Part shown: in pieces, positions 1 through 9,284 of the stretch
Layout of the letters: every line of letters begins with the position of its first letter
How positions within the stretch are numbered: position 1 is the first letter of the stretch
DNA from: Clostridiales bacterium
Lineage (GTDB): Bacteria > Bacillota > Clostridia > Lachnospirales > Lachnospiraceae
Assembly (NCBI GenBank): GCA_021202925.1
Contig: JAJQCD010000001.1
Span: 35,476-99,475, forward strand
Direction of reading: 5' to 3'
DNA length: 64,000 nucleotides
Notes under the pieces: generated by a model
What the model saw: only the letters and a program-made list of their open reading frames with translations
Database searches by the model: none
Told to the model about the DNA's origin: nothing
Program-made: the position numbers and the translations under genes

Positions 1-66
1 AGTATTAAGGATGTCACTCCGGTTCCACACAACGGATGCCGTCCGCCAAAACGTAGAAGAGTTTAA
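1..66 (+). CDS. rpsK: 30S ribosomal protein S11, C-terminal end (5' truncated by window)
   Basis: The window opens in frame inside a gene whose last 21 residues end in NGCRPPKRRRV, the highly conserved basic C-terminus of ribosomal protein S11, followed by TAA. S11 binds 16S rRNA in the platform of the small subunit. It lies 16 bases before rpsD, the usual order in the Firmicute alpha operon. Only the tail is visible. Confidence 0.9.
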   Translation, partial: SIKDVTPVPHNGCRPPKRRRV

Positions 67-82
67 TTAGGAGGTACGAACA

Positions 83-676
83 GTGGCAGTAGATAGAGTT
101 CCTGTTCTTAAAAGATGCAGATCTCTTGGCTTGGATCCGGTCTATTTAGGAATTGATAAGAAGTCAAACAGAGAGTTGAAGAGAGCCAACAGAAAAGTAA
201 GTGAGTATGGTCTCCAGTTGCGTGAGAAGCAGAAAGCGAAGTTTATTTATGGTGTCCTGGAGAAGCCGTTCCGCAATTATTACAAGAAGGCGGAGAAGCT
301 GGAAGGACAGACCGGTGAGAACATGATGATCCTTCTGGAGAGAAGACTGGACAATGTCGTATTCCGTATGGGATTCGGCCGTACCAGACGGGAGACCCGA
401 CAGATCGTGGATCACAGACACATTCTGGTGAATGGCAAGTGTGTGAACATTCCGTCTTACCTGGTGAAAGCCGGTGATGTGATCGAGGTGAAGGAGAAGG
501 CAAAGTCCTCTCAGAGATATAAAGATGTTCTGGAAGTGACAGGTGGACGTATGGTTCCTGCATGGCTGGATGTGGATCAGGAAAATCTGCGTGGTACCGT
601 AAAGGAGCTTCCAACCAGAGAAGAAATTGATGTTCCGGTGAATGAGATGCTTATCGTCGAGTTGTATTCTAAATAA
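83..676 (+). CDS. rpsD: 30S ribosomal protein S4
   Basis: A 197-residue protein beginning [14 protein letters not shown] after a GTG start, preceded by AGGAGG eight bases upstream. The S4 RNA-binding domain is visible around residues 88-150 ([12 protein letters not shown], the HILVNG loop and VKAGDVIEV). S4 nucleates assembly of the 30S body and in many bacteria represses its own operon. Length is normal for Firmicute S4. It sits between rpsK and rpoA and is probably cotranscribed with them. The Zn-binding Cys cluster of some S4 versions is absent; only one N-terminal Cys is seen. Confidence 0.96.
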   Translation: MAVDRVPVLKRCRSLGLDPVYLGIDKKSNRELKRANRKVSEYGLQLREKQKAKFIYGVLEKPFRNYYKKAEKLEGQTGENMMILLERRLDNVVFRMGFGRTRRETRQIVDHRHILVNGKCVNIPSYLVKAGDVIEVKEKAKSSQRYKDVLEVTGGRMVPAWLDVDQENLRGTVKELPTREEIDVPVNEMLIVELYSK

Positions 677-693
677 TGAAAGCCCTGCCAGCT

Positions 694-710
694 CCGGGCC
701 AATGGCCCGG
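694..710 (+). promoter_or_regulatory. GC-rich hairpin in the rpsD-rpoA spacer
   Basis: A perfect 7-base inverted repeat, CCGGGCC-AAT-GGCCCGG, lies in the 142-base spacer between rpsD and rpoA. It has no T-run, so it is not a standard terminator. It may be a processing or pausing structure in the operon mRNA. The role is inferred only. Confidence 0.35.
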
Positions 711-818
711 GCTGCGTTTGGCGCAAGCTGTGTTCTTCGACCGGTTCCGGCCTGAAGAACCTTCATAAATTTAGAGTCGGTACCCTCGAAACCAACCCAT
801 GAAGGAGGGGCTATAGTC

Positions 819-1778
819 GTGTTCGATTTTGAAAAACCAAACATTGAGATTGCTGAGATTTCTGATGATAAGAAATACGGAAAGTTTGTAGTTGAACCGC
901 TCGAGAGAGGCTACGGCACCACGTTGGGCAATTCCCTCAGACGAATCATGCTTTCATCGTTACCGGGCGCCGCAGTCAGTCAGGTGAAGATCGACGGCGT
1001 ATTACATGAGTTCAGTTCCATCCCCGGCGTCAAGGAGGATGTGACTGAGATCATCATGAACATCAAGAGTTTATCCATTAAAGACAGCAGCGACGGCAAT
1101 GAAGTCAAGACAGCCTACATTGAACATGAAGGCGAAGGCGTTATTACGGCGGCTGATATTCAGGTCGATCCGGATATCGAGATCATGAACCCGGATCAGG
1201 TCATTGCGACTTGCAGCGGCGGCACAGACAGCCGGTTCTATATGGAACTGACGATCACCAAGGGTCGCGGTTATGTGAGCGCGGAAAAAAATAAAGGCGA
1301 AGACCTGCCGATCGGCGTGATTGCGGTGGATTCCATCTATACGCCGGTTGAGCGTGTCAATATGACGATTGAGAATGCCCGTGTCGGCCAGATGATGGAT
1401 TATGACAAGCTGACACTGGATGTATACACGAACGGGACGCTTGCGCCGGATGAGGCTGTCAGCCTTGCAGCCAAGGTGTTAAGCGAGCATCTGAATCTGT
1501 TCATTGATCTTTCTGAGAATGCAAAGACCGCGGAGATCATGGTTGAGAAGGAAGATGATGAGAAGGAGAAGGTTCTCGAGATGAATATCGATGAACTGGA
1601 GCTTTCTGTCCGCTCGTATAATTGCCTGAAACGGGCCGGTATCAATACCATCGAGGAATTGTGCAACCGCACGCCGGAGGATATGATGAAGGTCCGTAAC
1701 CTGGGAAGAAAATCTCTGGAAGAGGTTCTTGCCAAGTTAAAAGAGCTTGGACTTCAGCTGAATCCAAGCGAGGAGTAA
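819..1778 (+). CDS. rpoA: DNA-directed RNA polymerase subunit alpha
   Basis: A 319-residue protein starting [13 protein letters not shown] from GTG, with GAAGGAGGGG just upstream. The N-terminal dimerization domain (about 1-230) carries the hallmark [13 protein letters not shown] segment. An acidic linker (about 238-250) leads to the C-terminal domain (about 250-315), whose helix-hairpin-helix motif ([27 protein letters not shown]) contacts UP elements and activators. The alpha dimer is the scaffold for beta and beta-prime. The length is normal. It lies between rpsD and rplQ, as in other Firmicutes. Confidence 0.97.
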   Translation: MFDFEKPNIEIAEISDDKKYGKFVVEPLERGYGTTLGNSLRRIMLSSLPGAAVSQVKIDGVLHEFSSIPGVKEDVTEIIMNIKSLSIKDSSDGNEVKTAYIEHEGEGVITAADIQVDPDIEIMNPDQVIATCSGGTDSRFYMELTITKGRGYVSAEKNKGEDLPIGVIAVDSIYTPVERVNMTIENARVGQMMDYDKLTLDVYTNGTLAPDEAVSLAAKVLSEHLNLFIDLSENAKTAEIMVEKEDDEKEKVLEMNIDELELSVRSYNCLKRAGINTIEELCNRTPEDMMKVRNLGRKSLEEVLAKLKELGLQLNPSEE

Positions 1779-1905
1779 AATGCTACAGATGCCGCAGCTG
1801 TAAGACCGATGAAGCGAGCTGAGGTATCATAAATTAATGGAAGACGCAGTCCGGTAAGCCCAATGAGCGCGGACCGCTCTCCACGAAATCATGGAGGAAA
1901 ATATC

Positions 1906-2442
1906 ATGGCAGGTTATAGAAAACTGGGTCGTACTTCGGACCAGAGAAAAGCAATGCTGCGCAGCCAGGTTACTGCGCTGATCCAGCATGGCAGAATCAC
2001 AACGACGGAGGCGAGAGCCAAGGAAGTTCGTAAGATTGCTGAGGGGCTGATTGCTCTGGCAGTGAAGGAGAAGGACAATTTCGAGACAGTCACCGTTACC
2101 GCAAAGGTAGCCCGCAAGGACAAGGATGGCAAGAGAGTCAAGGAAGTTGTCAACGGCAAGAAAGTGACCGTGTACGATGAAGTTGAAAAAGAGATCCGCA
2201 AGGACAATCCTTCCAGGCTGCATGCAAGACGCCAGATGCTGCGTGTCCTGTATGATGTGACGGAAGTACCGTCCACCCCGGCCGGACGCAAGAAGAATAC
2301 AAAGTCCGTCGATCTTCCGGCGAAGCTGTTTGATGAGATTGCGCCGAAGTATGTTTCCCGCAACGGCGGATACACCCGTATCGTCAAGATCGGACCGCGC
2401 AAGGGCGACGGAGCGATGGAAGTCGTGCTTGAGCTGGTATAA
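1906..2442 (+). CDS. rplQ: 50S ribosomal protein L17
   Basis: Starts [20 protein letters not shown], the standard L17 N-terminus. The ATG at 1906 is preferred over an in-frame ATG at 1891 because GGAGGAAAA sits at the right distance. At 178 residues it is longer than the roughly 120-residue L17 of Bacillus. The extra part is a lysine-rich insertion around residues 60-110 ([16 protein letters not shown]), which I believe is common in Lachnospiraceae. L17 lies near the peptide exit tunnel. It is the last gene of this operon and is followed by a strong terminator. Confidence 0.95.
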   Translation: MAGYRKLGRTSDQRKAMLRSQVTALIQHGRITTTEARAKEVRKIAEGLIALAVKEKDNFETVTVTAKVARKDKDGKRVKEVVNGKKVTVYDEVEKEIRKDNPSRLHARRQMLRVLYDVTEVPSTPAGRKKNTKSVDLPAKLFDEIAPKYVSRNGGYTRIVKIGPRKGDGAMEVVLELV

Positions 2443-2463
2443 AGCAACTGCATAAAATGATGG

Positions 2464-2508
2464 AAAGAGACTTTATCCGAGCGTGTGCCGGATGAGGTCT
2501 CTTTTTCT
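2464..2508 (+). terminator. Intrinsic terminator after rplQ
   Basis: Stem AGAGAC ... ATCCG / CGGAT ... GTCTCT followed directly by TTTTTCT. It closes the rpsK-rplQ transcription unit just before a separate promoter. Confidence 0.85.
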
Positions 2509-2538
2509 ATTCTCCTGAATTTGTCAGAATATCTTAAG

Positions 2539-2567
2539 TTGACCATATGACACAGCTATCTTATAAT
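2539..2567 (+). promoter_or_regulatory. Sigma-A type promoter for the first wall-binding protein
   Basis: TTGACC at 2539-2544, a 17-base spacer, then TATAAT at 2562-2567, 38 bases before the ATG at 2606. It follows the rplQ terminator, so the secreted-protein gene is transcribed independently. Confidence 0.75.
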
Positions 2568-2605
2568 GTAGACAGATAACAGGAACATCGGAAGGGAGGA
2601 TTCCC

Positions 2606-3904
2606 ATGAAGAGAGGATCGATTCGTTGGAAGATTGTCGTTCTGTTATGGATGATCGGCATATCAGGAATGGCAGGCGACATGGGGCAGATTGAGGCACT
2701 GGCATCGACCTCGGATAAGACCATAACCGACGTGAAGCTGACCGTATACTCGAAACTGGAGGCGGGAGAGACGCTTCCTTCGATTGATTACAACAATTCA
2801 GACAGTGATGGCAGTGTCGATTCCGGTGATATCTGCGTGACCAATTCCTCAAGCCAGTATTCGATTACGGATGCGGAGTGGGTGACGTCTACGTCGAAGA
2901 CGATGGACGTGGGCGACACGCCAACCATGAAGGTGACCCTTTCGCCAAATTCGACAGGAAGCTACGATTATGAATTCAAGGGGAGCTATAAGTCGAGCAA
3001 CGTGACCATCAAGAAAGGCACGTTTGTCAGTGCAAGCAAGAGCAGTGGCAAACTGATTGTCAAACTGAAGGTGCGGGAGATCGAAGGCACATTTGGCGAA
3101 CCGGAGGATGTATACTGGAAGGACAACACAATGGGGACGGCTAAATGGGACGAGCCGGACGAAGGGAGTACCGGGAAATATCAGGTGGAACTGAAACGGG
3201 GCGGTTCGAAGGTCTATTCGACGACGACGACCGCGCGTACTTTTAATTTTTATCCGTACATGACGAAGGCAGGGACGTATACCTTCCGGGTTCGGACCAT
3301 CGCAAAAACCAGTGACGACGAGGATTATGGCAAAAGCAGCGATTGGGTAGAATCGGATGAACTAGAAATTGCGGAGGAGGATGTCTCCGATGGGACGGGA
3401 CAGGAGTCGGCGTCGGATGGGGCCTCTGCTGAGCCTGGAACAGGAACGACGGGAAATACGACCGTCGGCTGGCAGTATCTCGACAACAGCTGGTATTATT
3501 ATTATCCGGATGGCACCTATGCGACGGGCGGCTGGCTGGATGTAGGCGGCGTGAATTATCTGTTTGGCAGTGACGGGAAGATGCTGACCGGTTGGCAGAA
3601 CCGGAATAACCAGACCTATTATATTGAAGACAGCGGCGAGATGCGGACCGGCTGGATTACCTGGAATGGGCAGTGGTATTATGCGAATGAGACGCAGGAT
3701 GAATATCTGGGATGTCTGCTGAAGGATCGCTGGCTGATCCTGGGAGATAAGGCCTATTATCTGACGGCAACCGGACAGATGGCCGAGGGCTGGGTGCAGG
3801 TAGACGGCAACTGGTATTATTTTTACCCTGGTTCCGGCGAGAAGGCTTACAATACCTGGGTGGGTACGTTTTATGTCGATGAGAATGGTGTGTGGAATAA
3901 ATAG
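2606..3904 (+). CDS. Secreted protein with fibronectin-like region and C-terminal cell-wall-binding repeats
   Basis: A 432-residue protein with an N-terminal signal sequence (RWKIVVLLWMIGISGMAG) and ATG preceded by GGGAGGA. The middle (about 155-250) resembles a fibronectin III-like fold (AKWDEPDEGSTGKYQVEL ... FRVRTIAK). The end (about 285-430) contains several roughly 20-residue aromatic repeats of the choline/glucan-binding type (GWQYLDNSWYYYYPDG, GWITWNGQWYY, GWVQVDGNWYYFYPG). Such repeats tether proteins to teichoic acids or glucans on the cell surface. No catalytic domain is recognised. It is paralogous to the next gene in its repeats and in the middle region, so the two probably form a surface pair. 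Confidence 0.8.
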   Translation: MKRGSIRWKIVVLLWMIGISGMAGDMGQIEALASTSDKTITDVKLTVYSKLEAGETLPSIDYNNSDSDGSVDSGDICVTNSSSQYSITDAEWVTSTSKTMDVGDTPTMKVTLSPNSTGSYDYEFKGSYKSSNVTIKKGTFVSASKSSGKLIVKLKVREIEGTFGEPEDVYWKDNTMGTAKWDEPDEGSTGKYQVELKRGGSKVYSTTTTARTFNFYPYMTKAGTYTFRVRTIAKTSDDEDYGKSSDWVESDELEIAEEDVSDGTGQESASDGASAEPGTGTTGNTTVGWQYLDNSWYYYYPDGTYATGGWLDVGGVNYLFGSDGKMLTGWQNRNNQTYYIEDSGEMRTGWITWNGQWYYANETQDEYLGCLLKDRWLILGDKAYYLTATGQMAEGWVQVDGNWYYFYPGSGEKAYNTWVGTFYVDENGVWNK

Positions 3905-4026
3905 AGTGGTCCGGATTTCAGGACTTTCACAGGAATCACACTTGTGTTTCACAGATTATTCATAGATCGGCTTTATACTGAAACGAGGTATCTGGAGTGT
4001 GACAGGTCAGCAGGAAGGAGCAGATT

Positions 4027-4908
4027 ATGAAGACAGGGAGTGAAGTTCGAAGGAAGCTGATTATGATTCTGGCTGCGGTCAGTCTGGCTGGCGGAGTGGT
4101 CGGCGCGACAGCCGTTCCGGCCTGGGCGTCGGATAAGGAAGTGGAGACGCGTTATCTGGGTGATCCAAAGTATGCCTACTGGGAATCCGATACGGTGGCA
4201 AAGTGGACGTCGGTCAGCAAAGCGCACGAGTATCAGGTGAAACTTTATATCGCGGATTATGTGGATCTGGATGATGAAGAGGATGCGAGCAATCGGAAAG
4301 GACTCTCAGATTCTCAGCTGGAAGACCTGACCATAGATGGCGAATGCGTGACGATGAAGCGCACGACGGAGCAGAGATACGATTTCAGCGAGTACATGAA
4401 CGATAAGCACAGCTATTTCTTTGCGGTTCGCGCGGTACCGAAGACCAGTGAGCAGGCCTGGGTTGTAGCAGGAAACTGGGTGGCATCGCCGACCGTGGAC
4501 TTTACGGAGAGCGCCGTGCAGGGCATTACGGGCGGAGTCTGGCGGAATTATCTGAATGGAAGCAAATACCAGGATGAGGACGGCGATTACCTGGGCGCCG
4601 GCTGGAACCTGATTCAGGGCAGCTGGTATCTGATGGATGAAGAGGGATTCCGTCTGACCGGATTCCAGACGGTGGATGGAGAGACCTATTACCTGAGCGA
4701 TGAGGATGGCAGGATGGCGACCGGCTGGTTTGTCTGGAATGAGAACTGGTATTATTCGGACAGCAGCGGACGGGTACAGACCGGCTGGATTATGGATGTG
4801 CCCGGCAAGTATTATTATCTGTATGAAGACGGAACGCTCGCCACGAATACGACAATTGACGGTTATTATGTAGGCGACAGCGGTCTGCGGCAGTATACGA
4901 CAAATTGA
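4027..4908 (+). CDS. Secreted protein with cell-wall-binding repeats (paralogue of upstream gene)
   Basis: A 293-residue protein with a clear signal peptide (RKLIMILAAVSLAGGVVGATAVPAWAS, cleavage after AWA likely) and a good RBS (AAGGAG). A short domain (about 40-165: KYAYWESDTVAKWTSVSKAHEYQVKLY ... YFFAVRAVPKTS) matches the fibronectin-like part of the neighbour. The C-terminus has aromatic repeats (GWNLIQGSWYLMDEEG, GFQTVDGETYYLSDEDG, GWFVWNENWYYSDSSG). It has no recognisable enzyme domain. It lies 122 bases after its paralogue with a weak TATACT box (3974) in between. It probably acts on the cell wall or surface. Confidence 0.78.
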   Translation: MKTGSEVRRKLIMILAAVSLAGGVVGATAVPAWASDKEVETRYLGDPKYAYWESDTVAKWTSVSKAHEYQVKLYIADYVDLDDEEDASNRKGLSDSQLEDLTIDGECVTMKRTTEQRYDFSEYMNDKHSYFFAVRAVPKTSEQAWVVAGNWVASPTVDFTESAVQGITGGVWRNYLNGSKYQDEDGDYLGAGWNLIQGSWYLMDEEGFRLTGFQTVDGETYYLSDEDGRMATGWFVWNENWYYSDSSGRVQTGWIMDVPGKYYYLYEDGTLATNTTIDGYYVGDSGLRQYTTN

Positions 4909-4959
4909 TGTTTTGCGGAACGTCTGAAAAAAGGAGCCCTTTGCGGAAAGATGGCGATT

Positions 4960-5003
4960 CATTGCCGGTTATGCGTCAGTGAAAGGATGCATAGCCGGCA
5001 ATG
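4960..5003 (+). repeat. 15-base inverted repeat upstream of MATE gene
   Basis: CATTGCCGGTTATGC at 4960-4974 pairs with GCATAGCCGGCAATG at 4989-5003 (one G-U pair). It is nested within an outer AGCCCT (4935) / AGGGCT (5018) pair followed by TTTGT. It could be a terminator for the wall-protein gene or a leader structure for the MATE gene. Confidence 0.55.
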
Positions 5004-5146
5004 TCATGTCCTGACAGAGGGCTTTGTATGTACGGGCTTGCAAAACAGGAATTTCGGTAATATAATGGTTACGATTCAGACAGGATCGCCTGGAACGGAC
5101 CGGTCGTTTCGATTTGTGGTTGCCTACCTGGAAGGGAGAGGGTTAC

Positions 5147-6553
5147 GTGAGTAGTGTGAATGCAAAGAAAACCGATGATGGTGGGGAGGAGAACCGCCGG
5201 GAGATGCTTCTGACCGGTGAGATCAGCCGGATCATTCCCCGTCTGGCGGCACCGACGATCATCAGTATGATGATCACTGCCATTTACAATATGGCGGATA
5301 CTTTTTTTGTGAGTCAGATCGGAACCAGTGCGTCTGGCGCGGTGGGCGTCATCTTTTCGGCGATGGCGATTATCCAGGCGCTCTCTTTTACGATTGGGAT
5401 GGGGAGCGGCAATTACATGGCGAGACGTCTGGGCGCCGGACAGCAGAAGGAAGGCGAGACCATTGCGTCGACTGCGTTTTTTACGGGGCTGATACTGGGA
5501 ACCTGTCTGGGACTGGTCTGCCTGTTTTTTATTGAGCCGATCGTCATGCTTCTGGGGGCGACGGAGACGATCCGACCCTATGCGGTGCAGTATGCGCAGT
5601 ATATTTTCCTGGCGACGCCGTTTATGATGTGTTCCTTTATTATGAACAACCTGCTGCGTCTGCAGGGGCTGGCGGCGGTTGCCATGATCGGCATCACCAG
5701 TGGTGGAATCCTGAATATCATCCTGGATCCGATATTTATCTTTGGCCTGGGAATGGGAATTTCTGGTGCCGCGATTGCGACCGGTCTGTCACAGGTGGTC
5801 AGCTTTACCATTTTGCTGTTTGAGAGCAATCGGCGTAAGGAGTGTATCTCCATGCGACTGCGAAATTTCAAACCTTCTCTGCATTTTTATGGAATCATGC
5901 TTAACGGTGGCCTGCCATCCCTCGGAAGGCAGGGAATGGCCAGTATCGCGACGATTGTGCTGAACACGATGGCGCACCCTTATGGAGACGCTGCGATTGC
6001 GGCCATGGCGATCGTAAACCGGCTGACCTATTTCGTCAATTCGGCCGTCATTGGCGTGGGACAGGGATTCCAGCCGGTCTGTGGGTTTTCTTACGGTGCA
6101 AAGGAGTACGAACGGGTCAGGCAGGCCTACTGGTTTTGTGTGAAAGTGACAACCGTGATTCTGGTTCTGGTCGGCGTAGCCGGTTTCCTGGTATCTGGCA
6201 GTCTGATTGCTTTGTTCCGCAGAGACGATGCGGAGGTGATTGCGATTGGGACGCTGGCGTTGCGCCTGCAGCTGGCCACGATCTGGTCGTTTGGATTTTA
6301 TACCATGAGCAGTATGATGACGCAATCCATTGGATTTGGCGTGCGTGCGACGCTGATCGCCATGGCGCGGCAGGGGCTTTTCCTGATTCCGATTCTGCTG
6401 ATCGCAACGCCTTCTCTGGGCCTTCTTGGAATTCAGGCCGCACAGCCGATCTCTGATATTCTGTCGGTTGTGTTGAGTGCGTGCGTGGTGCGGGGCGTGT
6501 TCCGCCAGTTCGCCTTGCTGGCAGAAGAACGGGATTGTTCAGGAAATGCTTGA
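5147..6553 (+). CDS. MATE family efflux transporter
   Basis: A 468-residue polytopic protein with about 12 hydrophobic segments and MATE signatures (APTIISMMITAIYNMADTFFVSQIG near the start, IGMGSGNYMARRLGAG, and the second-half repeat VNRLTYFVNSAVIGVGQGFQPVCGFSYGA). MATE proteins export cationic drugs or metabolites using Na+ or H+ gradients. The GTG at 5147, with GGGAGAGGG upstream, is preferred to the TTG at 5114. It is transcribed towards the ECF genes but is probably separate from them because of the promoter at 6550. The substrate cannot be inferred. Confidence 0.88.
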   Translation: MSSVNAKKTDDGGEENRREMLLTGEISRIIPRLAAPTIISMMITAIYNMADTFFVSQIGTSASGAVGVIFSAMAIIQALSFTIGMGSGNYMARRLGAGQQKEGETIASTAFFTGLILGTCLGLVCLFFIEPIVMLLGATETIRPYAVQYAQYIFLATPFMMCSFIMNNLLRLQGLAAVAMIGITSGGILNIILDPIFIFGLGMGISGAAIATGLSQVVSFTILLFESNRRKECISMRLRNFKPSLHFYGIMLNGGLPSLGRQGMASIATIVLNTMAHPYGDAAIAAMAIVNRLTYFVNSAVIGVGQGFQPVCGFSYGAKEYERVRQAYWFCVKVTTVILVLVGVAGFLVSGSLIALFRRDDAEVIAIGTLALRLQLATIWSFGFYTMSSMMTQSIGFGVRATLIAMARQGLFLIPILLIATPSLGLLGIQAAQPISDILSVVLSACVVRGVFRQFALLAEERDCSGNA

Positions 6554-6578
6554 CGGAATCGGTTGAATCGCGTAAGAT
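6550..6578 (+). promoter_or_regulatory. Candidate promoter for the ECF-truA operon
   Basis: TTGACG at 6550-6555, a 17-base spacer and TAAGAT at 6573-6578. A short hairpin (ACCTG-CCTTT-CAGGT around 6597-6611) lies in the leader, followed by AGAAAGGG before the ATG at 6638. Confidence 0.5.
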
Positions 6579-6637
6579 AGGGGAATGTAAACCAATACCT
6601 GCCTTTCAGGTTAACCAGAGAAGAAAGGGTTCGCACA

Positions 6638-7531
6638 ATGGGAATTATCAGGGCTTCCAAATTAATATATGACTACATTCGCCGGGATGAGGACGATCAT
6701 ATCGAAGAGGTAAACCGGGCGATTGATAACATGACAGTGGATATTCAGAAGGGTGATTTTGTGGCGATTCTCGGACACAACGGATCCGGCAAGTCAACCT
6801 TTGCCAAACAGATCAATGGGATTCTGCTTCCGACGGAAGGCGCGGTGTGGATTTCCGAGATGAACACGGCGGACGATTCGCATATCTGGGACATTCGCAA
6901 AACGGCAGGAATGGTGTTTCAGAATCCTGACAATCAGATCATTGGCAATGTCGTCGAGGAGGATGTGGGGTTCGGACCGGAAAATATGGGCATACCGACG
7001 GATGAGATCTGGCGGCGGGTGGACGAGAGCCTGGAAAAAGTGGGCATGACCGCATATCGGCTGAAATCCCCGAACAAACTGTCTGGCGGACAGAAGCAGC
7101 GTGTGGCAATCGCGGGAGTGATGGCAATGAGGCCGGAGTGCATTGTGCTGGATGAGCCGACGGCCATGCTGGATCCCAATGGCCGCCGGGAGGTCATTGC
7201 CACTCTGCATGAACTGAACCGGAAGGAAGGAATTACGATTCTTCTGATTACGCATTATATGGAGGAAGTCATTGACGCCGATCGGGTGATCGTAATGGAC
7301 GATGGACGGATTGTGATGGATGGGACGCCGCGGGAGATTTTTTCCCGTGTGTCGGAACTGAAGTCTTATCGTCTTGATGTGCCGCAGGTGACGGAACTTG
7401 CTTATGAATTACGGCAGGCCGGAGTGGTGATGCCGGAATGTGTACTGACCATGGACGAAATGATGGCCTGTCTGCTCCCACTGATGAAGGCGTGTTATCC
7501 GGAAACGGTCAGGCTGGAAGGAGATGCATGA
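6638..7531 (+). CDS. ecfA1: ECF transporter ATPase A1
   Basis: A 297-residue ABC ATPase of the energy-coupling factor type (CbiO family). Walker A GHNGSGKST at 46-54, the Q-loop FQNPDNQI typical of EcfA1, signature LSGGQKQR, Walker B CIVLDEPT and the switch His in ITHYMEE are all present. With EcfA2 and EcfT it forms the shared energizing module that powers many substrate-binding S components for vitamin and metal uptake. It is the first gene of ecfA1-ecfA2-ecfT-truA. Its stop overlaps the start region of ecfA2, implying translational coupling. No S component is nearby, which is typical of group II ECF systems. Confidence 0.94.
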   Translation: MGIIRASKLIYDYIRRDEDDHIEEVNRAIDNMTVDIQKGDFVAILGHNGSGKSTFAKQINGILLPTEGAVWISEMNTADDSHIWDIRKTAGMVFQNPDNQIIGNVVEEDVGFGPENMGIPTDEIWRRVDESLEKVGMTAYRLKSPNKLSGGQKQRVAIAGVMAMRPECIVLDEPTAMLDPNGRREVIATLHELNRKEGITILLITHYMEEVIDADRVIVMDDGRIVMDGTPREIFSRVSELKSYRLDVPQVTELAYELRQAGVVMPECVLTMDEMMACLLPLMKACYPETVRLEGDA

Positions 7532-8469
7532 TGTCGATCAAAGCGGAAAATCTGAATTATATTTACAGCCAGGGGACGGCTTACGAGCAATATGCGTTAA
7601 AGGATGTCAGCTTTGAAATCGGAGATGGTGAATTTGTCGGACTGATCGGGCACACCGGATCCGGAAAATCCACTTTGATTCAGCATCTGAACGGTCTGCT
7701 TCGGGCAAGCAGCGGGACGATTTATTACAATGGAGAGAATATTTACGCGGATGGCTATGACATGAAGGCGCTTCGGGGGAAGGTCGGCCTGGTGTTTCAG
7801 TATCCGGAACATCAGCTGTTTGAGATTGATGTGTTTACGGATGTTTGCTTCGGACCGAAGAATCAGGGACTTTCCAAGGAAGCATGCGAGGTGCGTGCGA
7901 GAGAGGCGCTGCAGTCGGTTGGTCTGGACGAACGGTTCTGGAAACAGTCGCCGTTTGAATTGTCCGGTGGGCAGAAACGGCGCGTGGCGATTGCGGGTGT
8001 TCTGGCAATGCAGCCGGAGGTGCTGATTCTGGACGAACCGACGGCCGGACTGGATCCGAAGGGGAGAGACGAGATTCTGGAGGAGCTTGCAGAGCTTCAC
8101 AGGAAGAGACATATGACGATTATCCTGGTCTCTCACAGCATGGAAGACGTTGCCCGCTATGCGAGCCGGATTCTTGTGATGAATCATGGAGAGAAGATTT
8201 TTGACGCGGCGCCGAAGGAGGTCTTTGCGCATTACAGGGAACTGGAGACAATCGGGCTGGCGGCGCCGCAGGTCACCTATATCGTACACGGACTGAGGGA
8301 GCATGGCGTGCCGATTGCGGATGATATTACAACGGTCGAGGAAGCGCGCAACGCGATTCTCAGGCTGCTGGGGAAGGCCGAACAGACAGAGGCGAAGGCG
8401 GATCGGAAGCGGCCCGACCAGGCGAGGACAGCAAACCGGTCGAAAGGAAAGGCGGATCAGAGATCATGA
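7531..8469 (+). CDS. ecfA2: ECF transporter ATPase A2
   Basis: Begins MSIKAENLNYIYSQGTAYE, a characteristic EcfA2 N-terminus. Walker A GHTGSGKST is at 40-48, followed by the Q-loop FQYPEHQLFE, signature LSGGQKRR and Walker B VLILDEPT. Two adjacent ATGs (7528, 7531) overlap the ecfA1 stop; 7531 has the better distance to AAGGAG. The last roughly 30 residues are a Lys/Arg/Gln-rich tail (ADRKRPDQARTANRSKGK) beyond the normal EcfA2 end, of unknown role. It pairs with EcfA1 in the ATPase heterodimer. Confidence 0.93.
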   Translation: MSIKAENLNYIYSQGTAYEQYALKDVSFEIGDGEFVGLIGHTGSGKSTLIQHLNGLLRASSGTIYYNGENIYADGYDMKALRGKVGLVFQYPEHQLFEIDVFTDVCFGPKNQGLSKEACEVRAREALQSVGLDERFWKQSPFELSGGQKRRVAIAGVLAMQPEVLILDEPTAGLDPKGRDEILEELAELHRKRHMTIILVSHSMEDVARYASRILVMNHGEKIFDAAPKEVFAHYRELETIGLAAPQVTYIVHGLREHGVPIADDITTVEEARNAILRLLGKAEQTEAKADRKRPDQARTANRSKGKADQRS

Positions 8470-9260
8470 TACGAGAGATTACATTAGGGCAGTATTATCC
8501 GATTGATTCCCTGCTGCATCGGCTGGATCCACGTACCAAGCTGTTTGGGACGCTGATTTTTATCGTCTCGCTGTTTCTGGCCAACAGTGTCCTGGCTTAT
8601 GTGGCGGCGACGGTGTTTTTGTTCGGGTGTATCCGTCTGTCGCGGGTGCCGTTTGGCTTCATGGTGCGCGGTCTGCGTGCGGTTCTTGTGCTGTTGCTGA
8701 TCAGCGTCAGTTTCAATCTGTTTCTGACGCCAGGCGAGCCAATCGTAACAATCGGTTTCCTGAAGGTGACCTGGGAGGGCCTGCGGATGGCCGGTTTCAT
8801 GGCGCTTCGTCTGATTTATCTGGTGATCGGTTCGTCGGTGATGACATTGACGACCACGCCGAATCAGCTGACAGACGGTCTGGAGAAAAGCCTGGGTTTT
8901 TTAAAACGGGTTGGTGTGCCGGTTCACGAGGTCTCCATGATGATGTCAATTGCGCTCCGTTTTATTCCAATCCTGGTGGAGGAGACGGACAAGATCATGA
9001 AAGCGCAGATGGCGCGCGGCGCGGATTTTGAGAGTGGCAATCTGATTCGCAAGGCCAAAGCGATGGTTCCGCTGCTGGTGCCGCTTTTTATCTCTGCGTT
9101 TCGACGGGCAACGGATCTGGCAATGGCGATGGAAGCGCGCTGTTATCACGGCGGGGCGGGGAGAACGAAGATGAAGCCGCTTCGTTATGCCGGATGGGAT
9201 CGGGTCGCGTATGGCGTGCTTGTGGCATATATTGTGGCGGTCGTTCTGCTTCGCGTGTGA
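8466..9260 (+). CDS. ecfT: ECF transporter transmembrane protein T
   Basis: A 264-residue membrane protein with about five to six hydrophobic helices, starting MIREITLGQYYPIDSLLHRLDPRTKL, a signature EcfT opening. The cytoplasmic coupling helices carry the two Ala-Arg motifs that contact the ATPases (QMARGADF and MEARCYHG). Its ATG overlaps the ecfA2 stop by four bases. It anchors the ATPase pair and docks exchangeable S components. Confidence 0.93.
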   Translation: MIREITLGQYYPIDSLLHRLDPRTKLFGTLIFIVSLFLANSVLAYVAATVFLFGCIRLSRVPFGFMVRGLRAVLVLLLISVSFNLFLTPGEPIVTIGFLKVTWEGLRMAGFMALRLIYLVIGSSVMTLTTTPNQLTDGLEKSLGFLKRVGVPVHEVSMMMSIALRFIPILVEETDKIMKAQMARGADFESGNLIRKAKAMVPLLVPLFISAFRRATDLAMAMEARCYHGGAGRTKMKPLRYAGWDRVAYGVLVAYIVAVVLLRV

Positions 9261-9284
9261 CCGGGATGCAGAGGAGTATATATC

